Assembly: GCF_001493375.1 (NCBI RefSeq)
Contig: NZ_LN929895.1
Coordinates: 680,661 to 744,660, forward strand
Length of the DNA: 64,000 bases
DNA from: Streptomyces specialis
GTDB lineage: Bacteria > Actinomycetota > Actinomycetes > Streptomycetales > Streptomycetaceae
Direction: 5' to 3'
This document shows, in pieces, positions 27,375 through 36,764 of the stretch. The notes beneath the pieces are model-generated. The model saw only the letters and a list, made by a program, of their open reading frames with translations. It searched no databases and was not told the DNA's origin. A program made the position numbers and the translations under genes. Positions within the stretch are counted from its first letter, which is position 1, and every line of letters starts with the position of its first letter.

Positions 27375-28448
27375 TCAGAGCGGCGGGGCGCCGATGCCCA
27401 CCGGCTGGATCAGCCAGGTGAAGCCGCCGAGCCCCGCCGGGTCGGTCAGCTCCGCCGCCTCGCCCGCTGCGGCCAGCGCCCGTACGTACCCGGCGGGGTC
27501 GGCCGTGGCCATCGCCAGCGGCGGGCGCCCCCCGGTCACGCCGAGGGCGCGCAGCGCCCGGCGCTGCGGCAGCAGCACCGCGCCGGGCCCGGCGCACGCG
27601 TCCAGCGCCACGTGCGCGGTCAGGTCCCGGGTGCCGTCCGGGACGGGCGGCACCGCGCGCCCGTGCCGGTAGCCGGTGAGCGTGCCGAACGGCGGCCGGT
27701 CCGCGCGCAGGTGCGCGTAGTCCACGGCCACCGCGAGACCCCGGGCCAGGCTGCCCACCGCCCGCGCCCACGCGAGGTCGCGCGGCAGCCCGATCTCCGC
27801 GCGGGCGCCCTCCTCGCGCGGCAGCGGCCACCAGCGGCGCAGCCCCGCCGCGTCCGGGCCGGTCACGGGCGCGCCGGGACGTTCCTCGCCGGTGGACGGG
27901 ACCACCAGGACGTACCGGACCACGCCGTCACCGCCGCGCTCGGCGATGTCGAGCGGCACGTTGTCCAGCCACTCGTTGGCGAACAGCAGGCCCTCCGCGC
28001 CCGGCGGCGGCTCCGCCCGCCAGTCGATCCGGGGGTCGAGCCCCGCCGGGCGGGGGGCCCGTTCCACCGCGCACGGCCGCACCCGCGCCGCGACGGCGGG
28101 CGGCAGCGCGGCCAGCACCCCGGCGACCAGCTCGCCCCGGCCCGCACCGACGTCGGTGAACGCCAGCTCCGCCGGGCGGCCCAGCGCCTCGTCCACCCGC
28201 GTGAGCAGCTCGGCCACCGCCCGCGCGAACAGCGGCGAGGCGTGCACCGCCGTCCGGAAGTGCGCCGCCGGTGCCTCCCGCAGGAAGAACCCGTTCGGCC
28301 CGTACAGCGCCCGCTCGGCCGCCGCGCGCCAGCCGACGGCCTCGCCGGGCGTTTCCTCGGGCGCTTCGCCGTCCACGCGCCGTCCCGCCTCCCCGTTCGC
28401 CGTGTCACCGGCCTCGTCGCCCCTGACCGTCTCCACCCCACCGTCCAC
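27375..28448 (-). CDS. MidA/NDUFAF7-type SAM-dependent methyltransferase (DUF185)
   Basis: A 357-residue class I methyltransferase of the MidA (COG1565) family. The N-terminal YGPNGFFLREAPAAHFRTAVHASPLF segment and the SAM motif FTDVGAGRGELVAGVLAALP are diagnostic, followed by GLLFANEWLDNVPLDI, AVDYAHLRADRPPFGTLTGYRHG and DLTAHVALDAC. The eukaryotic member NDUFAF7 dimethylates an arginine of the complex I subunit homologous to NuoD; here the gene ends 30 bp from a nuoD2 gene. The N-terminal 40 residues are variable. GTG 28448 lacks a clear ribosome site, so the start could be a little downstream. Confidence 0.88.
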   Translation of the reverse strand: MDGGVETVRGDEAGDTANGEAGRRVDGEAPEETPGEAVGWRAAAERALYGPNGFFLREAPAAHFRTAVHASPLFARAVAELLTRVDEALGRPAELAFTDVGAGRGELVAGVLAALPPAVAARVRPCAVERAPRPAGLDPRIDWRAEPPPGAEGLLFANEWLDNVPLDIAERGGDGVVRYVLVVPSTGEERPGAPVTGPDAAGLRRWWPLPREEGARAEIGLPRDLAWARAVGSLARGLAVAVDYAHLRADRPPFGTLTGYRHGRAVPPVPDGTRDLTAHVALDACAGPGAVLLPQRRALRALGVTGGRPPLAMATADPAGYVRALAAAGEAAELTDPAGLGGFTWLIQPVGIGAPPL

Positions 28449-28527
28449 CTTGAGGAGTAGTTGAGCGCTTCACGTATCGGCCGTCCGGTTGACTCCCCAG
28501 CCGCACGCAGTGCCTACTCTGGGTGAC

Positions 28528-29739
28528 GTGAACAGGCTCTACGATTTCCTGCGCCGGCACCCGACATGGGTCGACGGCTTCTGGGCCTTCGTATTGCTGA
28601 TGTCATCCTTCCTGACAATCGCCGTGCAGGGCGAGACGGGGTACGAGGGGCCGGAGCTGCGCGGCATGGCCGTCTCCCTCGTCCACGCCGCCGTCGTCAC
28701 CTGGCGCCGCGCGGCGCCGCGGAAGATGCTCGGACTCGCCTTCGCCGGCGGCCTGTTCCAGCTCGTCGCCGACGTGCCGCCGCTCCCGTCGAACTTCGCG
28801 TTCCTCATCATCACCTTCACCGTCGCCTGCGGCACCGACCGCGGCCTGTCGCGGCTGGCGCTGGCCGGTGCCCTGCTGGCGCCCACGGTCTCCACGCTCC
28901 GCTGGCCCGGCGAGGCCGAGGGTGAGACGCCGGTCGAGACGGTCGTCTCCGTGCTGTTCCTCACCATCGCGTTCTGCCTCGCCTGGGTGCTCGGGGACTC
29001 GCTGCGCACCCGCCGGGCGTACTACGCGGAGCTGGAGGAGCGCGCCGCCCGGCTGGAGCAGGAGCGGGAGACGCAGGCCCGGATGGCCGTCGCGGCCGAA
29101 CGCGCCCGGATAGCCCGCGAGCTGCACGACGTCGTCGCGCACAACGTGTCGGTGATGGTCGTCCAGGCCGACGGCGCCGCCTACGTGCTGGACACCGCGC
29201 CGGAGCAGACCCGCAACGCGCTGCACACCATCTCCGGCACCGGCCGCCAGGCGCTCACGGAGATGCGCCGGCTGCTGGGCGTGCTGCGCGGCGAGGACCC
29301 CGCCGCCGGCTCCCTGGACTACGTGCCGCAGCCCGGCGTCGAGCAGCTCGCCGATCTCGTGGACCAGGTCAGGGACACCGGGCTGCCGGTGGACTTCCGC
29401 ATCGACGGCACGCCCAGGCCGCTGCCCAGCGGCGTGGAGCTGACGGCGTACCGGATCGTCCAGGAGGCCCTGACGAACACCCGCAAGCACGGCGGCCCCG
29501 ACGTCGGCGCGACGGTCCGGCTGGAGTACGGCAGCGACGCGCTGACCGTTCTCGCCGAGGACGACGGCCGCGGCGCGCAGCACGAGCTGTACGGGGAGCG
29601 CGGGGCCGACGGCCTCGGCCAGGGGCTGATCGGGATGCGGGAGCGGGTCGGTATGGTCGGCGGCGTCCTGAAGGCGGGCCCCCGGCCGGGCGGCGGTTTC
29701 CGGATCAGTGCCACGCTGCCGCTGGCAGCCAACGACTAA
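28528..29739 (+). CDS. Sensor histidine kinase (NarL-type two-component system)
   Basis: A 403-residue membrane kinase. About four to five transmembrane helices lie in residues 15-155 (for example FVLLMSSFLTIAVQG and TVVSVLFLTIAFCLAWVLG). A HisKA_3 dimerisation/phosphoacceptor helix follows with the histidine in AERARIARELHDVVAHNVSVMVV, then a GHKL ATPase domain (TAYRIVQEALTNTRKHG; GLGQGLIGMRERV). GTG 28528 is preferred to the longer TTG frame at 28489. The response regulator follows after 16 bp. Signal unknown; this is the Streptomyces family often linked to antibiotic production control. Confidence 0.9.
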   Translation: MNRLYDFLRRHPTWVDGFWAFVLLMSSFLTIAVQGETGYEGPELRGMAVSLVHAAVVTWRRAAPRKMLGLAFAGGLFQLVADVPPLPSNFAFLIITFTVACGTDRGLSRLALAGALLAPTVSTLRWPGEAEGETPVETVVSVLFLTIAFCLAWVLGDSLRTRRAYYAELEERAARLEQERETQARMAVAAERARIARELHDVVAHNVSVMVVQADGAAYVLDTAPEQTRNALHTISGTGRQALTEMRRLLGVLRGEDPAAGSLDYVPQPGVEQLADLVDQVRDTGLPVDFRIDGTPRPLPSGVELTAYRIVQEALTNTRKHGGPDVGATVRLEYGSDALTVLAEDDGRGAQHELYGERGADGLGQGLIGMRERVGMVGGVLKAGPRPGGGFRISATLPLAAND

Positions 29740-29755
29740 CCGAGGGGGACCGGCC

Positions 29756-30433
<678 letters not shown>

Positions 30434-30532
30434 CGCCGTACGCCCGGGGGCGGCGGGCGGCCGTAGCATGGAGCGACGTCCGGTACCGAAGACACGGACC
30501 GGAACGCCTGACCGAAAGAGGCACGAGCCGTC

Positions 30533-31492
30533 GTGAACGCCGCCAACGCCCCCCGGGGCACCGAGGCGCGTGACCGCCCCGCCCGGCTGCGCGTCGGCGT
30601 CGTGGGCGCCGGCCGCGTCGGGCCGGCGCTCGCCGCCGCGCTGCGCATGGCGGGCCCCCGGCCGGGGGCCGGGGCCGGCGTCTCCGACGCCGCCCGCCGC
30701 CGCGCCGAGGCGCTGCTGCCCGGCGTGCCGCTGGTCGCGCCCGACGAGGTGCTGGCCCGCGCCGATCTGGTGCTGCTCACCGTCCCCGACGACGCGCTGC
30801 CCGGGCTGGTCGCCGGGCTGGCCGAGACCGGCGCGGTCCGGCCCGGCCAGTTGGTGACGCACTGCTCCGGCCGGTACGGCACCGGCGTGCTGGACCCGGC
30901 ACTGCGGGCGGGGGCGCTGCCGCTGGCGCTGCACCCGGTCATGACGTTCACCGGCACGCCCGTGGACGTGCAGCGGCTGGCGGGCTGCTCGTTCGGGGTG
31001 ACCGCGCCGGCCGAGCTGCGGCTCGCCGCCGAGGCGCTGGTCATCGAGATGGGCGGCGAGCCCGAGTGGATCGAGGAGAGCGCCCGCCCGCTCTACCACG
31101 CGGCCCTCGCGCTGGGCGCCAACCACCTGGTCACCCTCGTCGCCCAGTCCCTCGAACTGCTGCGCACCGCGGGCGTGACCGCCCCCGACCGGATGCTCGG
31201 CCCGCTGCTGGGCGCCGCCCTGGACAACGCGCTGCGCTCCGGCGACGCCGCCCTGACCGGTCCGGTCGCCCGGGGCGACGCCCGCACGGTCGCGGCGCAC
31301 GTCGCCGAGCTGCGCGCCCACGCCCCGCACGCCCTGGCGGGATACCTGGCGATGGCCCGCACCACCGCCGACCGGGCGCTGGACCACGGGCTGCTGAAGC
31401 CGGAGCTGGCCGAGGCGCTGCTCGGCGTCCTCGCCGACGGCGAGCGGGGCACGGGCGGCCCGGGCCCGGGCACGGACGGAGGAGAGCGATGA
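30533..31492 (+). CDS. Rossmann/DUF2520 oxidoreductase, candidate ketopantoate reductase
   Basis: A 319-residue NAD(P)-binding protein. The dinucleotide motif VGVVGAGRVGPALAAAL is at about residues 21-37, LADLVLLTVPDDALP-like sequence follows, and the C-terminal DUF2520 half contains LALHPVMTFTG, FGVTAPAELRLAAEALV and YHAALALGANHLVTLVAQSLELL. It overlaps panC by 4 nt and begins a pantothenate/NAD operon. Family members of this type (PanG in other bacteria) reduce ketopantoate to pantoate, the substrate of PanC. That makes this role plausible, but it is inferred from context and family. Confidence 0.85.
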   Translation: MNAANAPRGTEARDRPARLRVGVVGAGRVGPALAAALRMAGPRPGAGAGVSDAARRRAEALLPGVPLVAPDEVLARADLVLLTVPDDALPGLVAGLAETGAVRPGQLVTHCSGRYGTGVLDPALRAGALPLALHPVMTFTGTPVDVQRLAGCSFGVTAPAELRLAAEALVIEMGGEPEWIEESARPLYHAALALGANHLVTLVAQSLELLRTAGVTAPDRMLGPLLGAALDNALRSGDAALTGPVARGDARTVAAHVAELRAHAPHALAGYLAMARTTADRALDHGLLKPELAEALLGVLADGERGTGGPGPGTDGGER

Positions 31493-32361
31493 CCCTGCCG
31501 GTGGCGCGCCGCGCCGAGGAACTGCGCGAGCTGTACGCGCCGGACGCGCCCGGCACGCGCCGGGCCGTCGTCATGACGATGGGCGCCCTCCACGAGGGCC
31601 ACGCCGCGAACATCAGGGCCGCCCGGGAACGGGTCGGCCCCGGCGGCCGGGTCGTGGTGACGGTCTACGTGAACCCGCTCCAGTTCGGCGCGGGCGAGGA
31701 CTTCGACCGGTACCCGCGCACGCTGGACGCCGACGTGCGGGTCGCTGCGGCGGCCGGCGCCGACGCGGTGTTCGCCCCGGCCGACTCCGCGATGTACCCG
31801 GGCGGCGCGCCGCAGGTGCGGCTCGCCGCCGGGCCGCTGGGGGAACGGCTGGAGGGCGCGTCCCGTCCCGGGCACTTCGACGGGATGCTGACCGTCGTCG
31901 CCAAGCTGCTCCACCTCACCCGGCCGGACGTCGCGCTGTTCGGCGAGAAGGACGCGCAGCAGCTCGCCCTGATCCGCCGCATGGTCGCCGACCTGGACTT
32001 CCCGGTCGAGATCGTCGGCGTTCCCACCGTGCGCGAGCCGGACGGCCTGGCCCTCTCCAGCCGCAACCGGTACCTGTCCGGGCCCGAGCGCCGCACCGCG
32101 CTGGCGCTGTCCCGGGCGCTGGCCGCCGCCGCGCGGCACAGCGACGCGACCGGCGCGCGGGCCGCGGCCCGCGCCGTGCTGGACGAGGCCGCCGCCGCCG
32201 AGCCGCCGCTCGCCCTGGACTCCCTGGCGCTCGTGGACCCCGCGGACTTCCCCGAGGCCCCCGCCGGCCACACCGGCGCGGCGATCCTGGCCGTCGCCGC
32301 CCGCGTCGGCACCACCCGCCTGATCGACAACGCGCGCCTCACCCTGGGAGCAGCCGCATGA
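31489..32361 (+). CDS. panC: Pantothenate synthetase
   Basis: A 290-residue ligase that condenses pantoate and beta-alanine with ATP. The nucleotidyltransferase motif MTMGALHEGHAANI contains the HxGH-type signature (HEGH). VTVYVNPLQFGAGEDFDRYPRT, FGEKDAQQLALIRRMVADL and the SSRNRYLSGPER loop complete the active site. Its start overlaps the DUF2520 stop and its end overlaps the nadB start, so it is in the middle of a tightly coupled cofactor operon. Confidence 0.96.
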   Translation: MTLPVARRAEELRELYAPDAPGTRRAVVMTMGALHEGHAANIRAARERVGPGGRVVVTVYVNPLQFGAGEDFDRYPRTLDADVRVAAAAGADAVFAPADSAMYPGGAPQVRLAAGPLGERLEGASRPGHFDGMLTVVAKLLHLTRPDVALFGEKDAQQLALIRRMVADLDFPVEIVGVPTVREPDGLALSSRNRYLSGPERRTALALSRALAAAARHSDATGARAAARAVLDEAAAAEPPLALDSLALVDPADFPEAPAGHTGAAILAVAARVGTTRLIDNARLTLGAAA

Positions 32362-34140
32362 CCACCCCCGGGGCGATACCCGCTCTGCCGCTCCCGGCTG
32401 TCCCGGCCGCGCTGCCCGCGCCCGCCCCCGGCTGGGCCGTCGAGGCGGAGGTCGTCGTCGTCGGCTCCGGCGTGGCGGGCCTGACCGCCGCCCTGCGCTG
32501 CGCCGCCGCCGGCCGCCGGACCGTCATCGTCACCAAGGCGCGGCTGGACGACGGCTCCACCCGCTGGGCGCAGGGCGGCATCGCCGCCGCGCTCGGCGAG
32601 GGCGACACCCCCGCCCAGCACCTGGCGGACACGCTGGTCGCGGGCGCCGGGCTGTGCGACGAGACGGCCGTCGAGGCGCTGGTCACCGAAGGCCCGGCCG
32701 CGGTGCGGCGGCTGATCGCGCTCGGCGCGCGGTTCGACGCCGACCCGGACGGGGCGATCGCGCTGACCCGCGAGGGCGGCCACCACCGCCGCCGTATCGC
32801 GCACGCCGGGGGCGACGCGACCGGCGCGGAGATCTCCCGCGCGCTGGTGGCCGCGGTGCGCGCGGCCGGCATCGAGACGGTCGAGAACGCCCTCGTGCTC
32901 GACCTGCTCAAGGACGCCGCCGGCCGCGCCGCCGGGGTGACGCTGCACGTCATGGGCGAGGGTCGGCACGACGGCGTCGGCGCGGTCCACGCGCCGGCCG
33001 TCGTACTGGCGACCGGGGGCATGGGCCAGATCTTCTCCGCGACCACCAACCCGCCCGTCTCCACCGGCGACGGCGTCGCCCTGGCGCTACGGGCCGGGGC
33101 GGAGGTCTCCGACCTGGAGTTCGTCCAGTTCCACCCGACCGTCCTGTATCTCGGGCCGGACGCGGAGGGCCAGCAGCCGCTGATCTCGGAGGCCGTGCGC
33201 GGCGAGGGCGCGCACCTGGTGGACGCGGACGGCGTGCGGTTCATGGCCGGGCAGCACGAGCTGGCCGAACTGGCGCCGCGCGACATCGTCGCCAAGGCCA
33301 TCACCCGGCGCATGCGCGAACGAGGCACCACGCACATGTTCCTCGACGCCCGGCACTTCGGCGCCGCGATGTGGGAGAGCCGTTTCCCCACCATCCTCGC
33401 CGCCTGCCGCGCCCACGGCATCGACCCGGTTGCCGCCCCGATCCCCATCGCCCCCGCCGCGCACTACGCCTCCGGCGGGGTCCGTACCGACCTGTCCGGC
33501 CGCACCACCGTGCCGGGCCTGTACGCCTGCGGCGAGACCGCCTGCACGGGCGTGCACCCGACTCTTTTACACATCTCCGCGCCCACGAGACAGGCAGCAA
33601 TCTCCTATGCCGTATCCTCCTTGAAAAAAAAACAGCCCACGTTCTCCCCTCTTACTCCTCCTTACACGCTCTTCTCGTCTTTATCACCACGCACTTACAT
33701 GGATCGTGGCGCGGGCCTCCGGCGGCAGCAGTCCCGGGCCGGGTCCGGCGGGGGCCCGCGCCACGATCCAGCGGGTCATGACCGAGGGCGCCGGAGTGCT
33801 GCGCTCCGCCGGGAGCCTGGCCGCCGCCGCCCGGGCGCTGGACGCGCTCGCGGGCGGCGAGGACCGCAAGCCGGCCGAGCCGGGCACCGACACCTGGGAG
33901 ACGGCTAATCTGCATCTGGTCGCACGGGTGCTGGTCGCCGCCGCCGGGCACCGCGCGGAGACGCGCGGCTGTCACTGGCGCGAGGACCACCAGGGGCGGG
34001 ACGATGCCCACTGGCGGCGCCACCTCGTCCTCACCCTGCGGCCCGGGGACGCGGGCCCGACCCTGCACGCCGCCCCAACCGAGACCACCGCGTTCCCGCC
34101 GACGGACGCCACCGCCACCGAGGAGACCCACCAGCCGTGA
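32358..34140 (+). CDS. nadB: L-aspartate oxidase, split by adapter sequence
   Basis: Flavoenzyme oxidising aspartate to iminoaspartate for quinolinate/NAD synthesis. The N-terminal FAD motif VVGSGVAGLTAALRCA, TRWAQGGIAAALGEGDTP, GGHHRRRIAHAGGDATG and LEFVQFHPT are intact to about 33557 (YACGETACTGVH). There the expected GANRLASNSLLEG continuation is replaced by Nextera adapter, poly-A and noise up to about 33700. The C-terminal domain resumes in another frame (RATIQRVMTEGAGVLRSAGSL ... HWREDHQGRDDAHWRRHLVLT) and ends by overlapping nadC. Tens of genuine bases are missing at the join, so the full protein cannot be rebuilt from this sequence. The literal open frame (to 33908) ends in meaningless residues. 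Confidence 0.88.
33558..33699 (+). other. Nextera i7 adapter with index, P7 end, poly-A and read noise (assembly artefact)
   Basis: From 33558 the sequence follows the Nextera i7 read-through. It runs in order: mosaic end (TACACATCT at 33568-33576), CCGCGCCCACGAGAC (14 of 15, 33577-33591), an index-like AGGCAGCA (33592-33599; N703 read is AGGCAGAA), the P7 part (about 20 of 24, 33600-33623), nine A residues (33624-33632), then about 65 bases of unrelated AT/pyrimidine-rich noise. A 9-A run is otherwise very unlikely in this genome. Confidence 0.95.
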
Positions 34141-35180
34141 CCAGCCCCGAATCCCACCGGGCCCTGCCCGTAGAGCTGACCCTGCTGCCCATCGGCAGCA
34201 GGCCGGGCGAGGACGAGCCGGCCGGTGGCTGCGGCGACGACTGCGGCTGCGGCGGCGAGGACTTCGCGGGCCACGACCCGCTGGAGTGCGGCCTCGACCC
34301 CGACCTGGTCGCGCTGCTGGCGGCCGGGGGACTCGACCCGGTACAGGTCGAGGACATCGCGCACCTCGCCGTCGAGGAGGATCTCGACAACGGCGTGGAC
34401 GTGACCACCGTGGCCACCGTGCCGGAGGACTCGGTCGCGACCGGCGACTTCGTGGCCCGCCGGGCCGGTACCGTCGCCGGGCTGCACATCGCGGAGGCCG
34501 TGCTGTCGATCGTCTGCACCGACGAGTTCGAGGTGGAGCGGCACGTCGCGGACGGCGACCGCGTCGAGCCGGGACAGGTGCTGCTGTCCGTCACCACCCG
34601 CACCCGTGACCTGCTCACCGGCGAACGCAGCGCCCTCAACCTGCTGTGCCACCTCTCCGGCATCGCCACGGCCACCCGCGCCTGGGCCGACGCGCTGGAG
34701 GGCACCCGCACCCGGGTCCGCGACACCCGCAAGACGACGCCGGGCCTGCGCGCCCTGGAGAAGTACGCCGTCCGCTGCGGCGGCGGCGTCAACCACCGCA
34801 TGTCCCTGTCGGACGCCGCGCTGGTCAAGGACAACCACGTGATCGCCGCCGGCGGGGTCGCGGCGGCGTTCCGCAAGGTCCGCGAGGAGTTCCCCGGCGT
34901 GCCGGTGGAGGTCGAGGTGGACCGCCTGGACCAGATCGAGCCCGTCCTCGCCGAGGGCGCGGACCTGATCCTGCTGGACAACTTCACGCCCGACGAGACC
35001 AGGCGGGCCGTGGCCCTCGTCGCCGGCCGCGCGGTCCTGGAGTCGTCCGGCCGCCTCACCCTGGACGACGCCCGCGCCTACGCCGAGACCGGGGTCGACT
35101 ACGTGGCGGTCGGCGCGCTCACCCACTCCGCCCCGATCCTCGACATCGGGCTCGACCTCCGCCCCGAGAGGCGCGACTGA
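34137..35180 (+). CDS. nadC: Nicotinate-nucleotide pyrophosphorylase (carboxylating)
   Basis: A 347-residue quinolinate phosphoribosyltransferase forming nicotinate mononucleotide. Core signatures are VEDIAHLAVEEDLDNGVDVTT, RSALNLLCHLSGIATATRAW, DTRKTTPGLRALEKYAVRCGGGVNHRMSLSDA and DLILLDNFTPDE. It is about 60 residues longer than usual at the N terminus, where GGCGDDCGCGGEDF holds three clustered cysteines. GTG 34137 overlaps the nadB stop. It completes the aspartate-to-NAD branch with nadB; nadA is not in the window. Confidence 0.95.
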   Translation: MTSPESHRALPVELTLLPIGSRPGEDEPAGGCGDDCGCGGEDFAGHDPLECGLDPDLVALLAAGGLDPVQVEDIAHLAVEEDLDNGVDVTTVATVPEDSVATGDFVARRAGTVAGLHIAEAVLSIVCTDEFEVERHVADGDRVEPGQVLLSVTTRTRDLLTGERSALNLLCHLSGIATATRAWADALEGTRTRVRDTRKTTPGLRALEKYAVRCGGGVNHRMSLSDAALVKDNHVIAAGGVAAAFRKVREEFPGVPVEVEVDRLDQIEPVLAEGADLILLDNFTPDETRRAVALVAGRAVLESSGRLTLDDARAYAETGVDYVAVGALTHSAPILDIGLDLRPERRD

Positions 35181-35182
35181 CC

Positions 35183-35980
35183 ATGCTGCTCACTATCGAC
35201 GTCGGCAACACCCACACGGTCCTCGGTCTCTTCGACGGCGAGGAGATCGTGGAGCACTGGCGCATCTCCACCGAGTCCCGCCGTACCGCCGACGAGCTGG
35301 CCGTGCTCCTGCAGGGCCTGATGGGCATGCATCCGCTGCTCGGCGAGGAGCTGGGCGACGGCATCGACGGCATCGCCATCTGCTCCACGGTCCCCTCCGT
35401 GCTGCACGAGCTGCGCGAGGTGACCCGGCGGTACTACGGCGACATCCCGGCCGTGCTGGTCGAGCCTGGCGTCAAGACGGGGGTGCCGATCCTCACCGAC
35501 AACCCCAAGGAGGTCGGCGCCGACCGCATCATCAACGCGGTCGCGGCGGTCGAGCTGTACGGCGGCCCCTGCATCGTCGTGGACTTCGGCACGGCCACCA
35601 CCTACGACGCGGTCTCCGCGCGCGGCGAGTACGCGGGCGGGGCGATCGCACCCGGCATCGAGATCTCCGTCGAGGCCCTGGGCCTGCGCGGCGCCCAGTT
35701 GCGCAAGGTGGAGCTGGCCCGGCCGCGCCACGTCATCGGCAAGAACACCGTGGAGTCGATGCAGTCCGGCATCCTGTACGGATTCGCCGGACAGGTGGAC
35801 GGCATGGTCGAGCGCATGTCGCGGGAGCTGGCCGACGACCCGGACGACGTGACGGTGATCGCGACGGGCGGGCTCGCCCCGATGGTCCTGCGCGAGTCCA
35901 CGGTCATCGACGAGCACGAGCCCTGGCTGACCCTGGTGGGCCTCCGGCTGGTCTACGAGCGGAACGTCTCCCGTTCCTGA
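35183..35980 (+). CDS. coaX: Type III pantothenate kinase
   Basis: A 265-residue ASKHA-fold kinase that phosphorylates pantothenate, the first committed step of CoA synthesis; unlike type I it is not CoA-inhibited. LLTIDVGNTHTVLGLFDG (phosphate 1), EVGADRIINAVAA, VVDFGTATTYDAVS (phosphate 2) and GGAIAPGIEISVEAL are diagnostic. It starts two bases after the nadC stop and closes the operon that also contains panC, linking pantothenate formation and use. Confidence 0.96.
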   Translation: MLLTIDVGNTHTVLGLFDGEEIVEHWRISTESRRTADELAVLLQGLMGMHPLLGEELGDGIDGIAICSTVPSVLHELREVTRRYYGDIPAVLVEPGVKTGVPILTDNPKEVGADRIINAVAAVELYGGPCIVVDFGTATTYDAVSARGEYAGGAIAPGIEISVEALGLRGAQLRKVELARPRHVIGKNTVESMQSGILYGFAGQVDGMVERMSRELADDPDDVTVIATGGLAPMVLRESTVIDEHEPWLTLVGLRLVYERNVSRS

Positions 35981-35981
35981 C

Positions 35982-36015
35982 CCGGTTCCCCGCCGCCCGG
36001 CGCGCGGGGAGCCGG
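35982..36015 (+). terminator. Terminator after coaX
   Basis: CCGGTTCCCCGC (35982-35993) pairs with GCGGGGAGCCGG (36004-36015), with one G-T wobble and a 10-nt loop, two bases after the coaX stop. It marks the end of the DUF2520-panC-nadB-nadC-coaX operon. Confidence 0.72.
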
Positions 36016-36075
36016 AACACGCCGCCGCCGACGCAATGGCGAGCGATTTGTCTGCTTACCACTTAATGTCGGTTT

Positions 36076-36297
36076 ATGGTTACGTCCAACGGTTCCCAGG
36101 GTTCCCCCACCCCAGGCGGTGACGGGGACCAGAACGCCGAACAGCGCCCGCGCCGCCCCGTGCCGACCCCCGCGGAGGTCTTCCCGCCGCGCCGCAAGCG
36201 GCCGGCGGCCCCCGTCGCGCCGCCCGCGCCGCCCGGCGAGGGGCCGGGCGGAGGAAGCGAGGGACGCGGGGAGAACTCCGCCCAGAGCGGTCGGTAG
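36076..36297 (+). CDS. Possible small proline/glycine-rich protein
   Basis: A 73-residue frame (MVTSNGSQGSPTPGGDGD...) rich in Pro, Gly, Arg and charged residues, with no recognisable domain. It has good third-position GC and follows an unusually AT-rich stretch (about 36045-36080) that could be its promoter. No ribosome site precedes the ATG, so it would be leaderless or non-coding. Its stop is 47 bp before the BlaI-type gene. I treat it as uncertain. Confidence 0.4.
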   Translation: MVTSNGSQGSPTPGGDGDQNAEQRPRRPVPTPAEVFPPRRKRPAAPVAPPAPPGEGPGGGSEGRGENSAQSGR

Positions 36298-36343
36298 TCT
36301 GTCGGACGGCTCAAACCGAGCGCGTCCAAGGAGGCCGACCGCT

Positions 36344-36754
36344 GTGGACTACGTCGCCGCACTCTTCCCGCCCACCGTGATGACCCGTGTATGGGAGTGG
36401 AACCGGCCCGTCACCGTGCGGGAAGTTCTCGAAGATCTGCGGCGTGAGCGTTCGATCGCCTATACGACGGTGATGACCGTCCTGGACAACCTCCATCAGA
36501 AGGGCTGGGTCCGCCGCGAGCAGGAGGGGCGGGCCTATCGCTATGAGGCGGGCTCCACTCGCGCCGCCTACTCGGCGGCTTTGATGAATGACGCATGGAC
36601 CGAGAGCGACAAGGCCGCGGCGGCGCTCGTCGCTTTCTTCGGGATGATGTCGGCCGAGCAGACGGAGGCATTGCGCGACGCGCTGCGCGTCGTGGATGTC
36701 CCCGGTGTACAGGTCGCCGCCCCCGAAGGCGAAGGCGAAGCCACGCAGCGATAG
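36344..36754 (+). CDS. BlaI/MecI/CopY-family transcriptional regulator
   Basis: A 136-residue winged-helix repressor. The DNA-binding part (MTRVWEWNRPVTVREVLEDL, SIAYTTVMTVLDNLHQKGWV, REQEGRAYRYEAGSTRAAY) and the C-terminal dimerisation helices (AAALVAFFGMMSAEQTEALRDAL) fit the family. GTG 36344 has AGGAGG nine bases upstream. No BlaR1-type membrane protease or beta-lactamase gene is adjacent, so its targets are unknown; a stand-alone copy of this type is usual beside lsr2/argA in Streptomyces. Confidence 0.9.
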   Translation: MDYVAALFPPTVMTRVWEWNRPVTVREVLEDLRRERSIAYTTVMTVLDNLHQKGWVRREQEGRAYRYEAGSTRAAYSAALMNDAWTESDKAAAALVAFFGMMSAEQTEALRDALRVVDVPGVQVAAPEGEGEATQR

Positions 36755-36764
36755 CCTCCGGCTT

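Noticed and set aside
33624..33632. Poly-A run as a natural regulatory A-tract
   Set aside because: It directly follows the P7 adapter end, where dark cycles of a short-insert read give artificial A runs.
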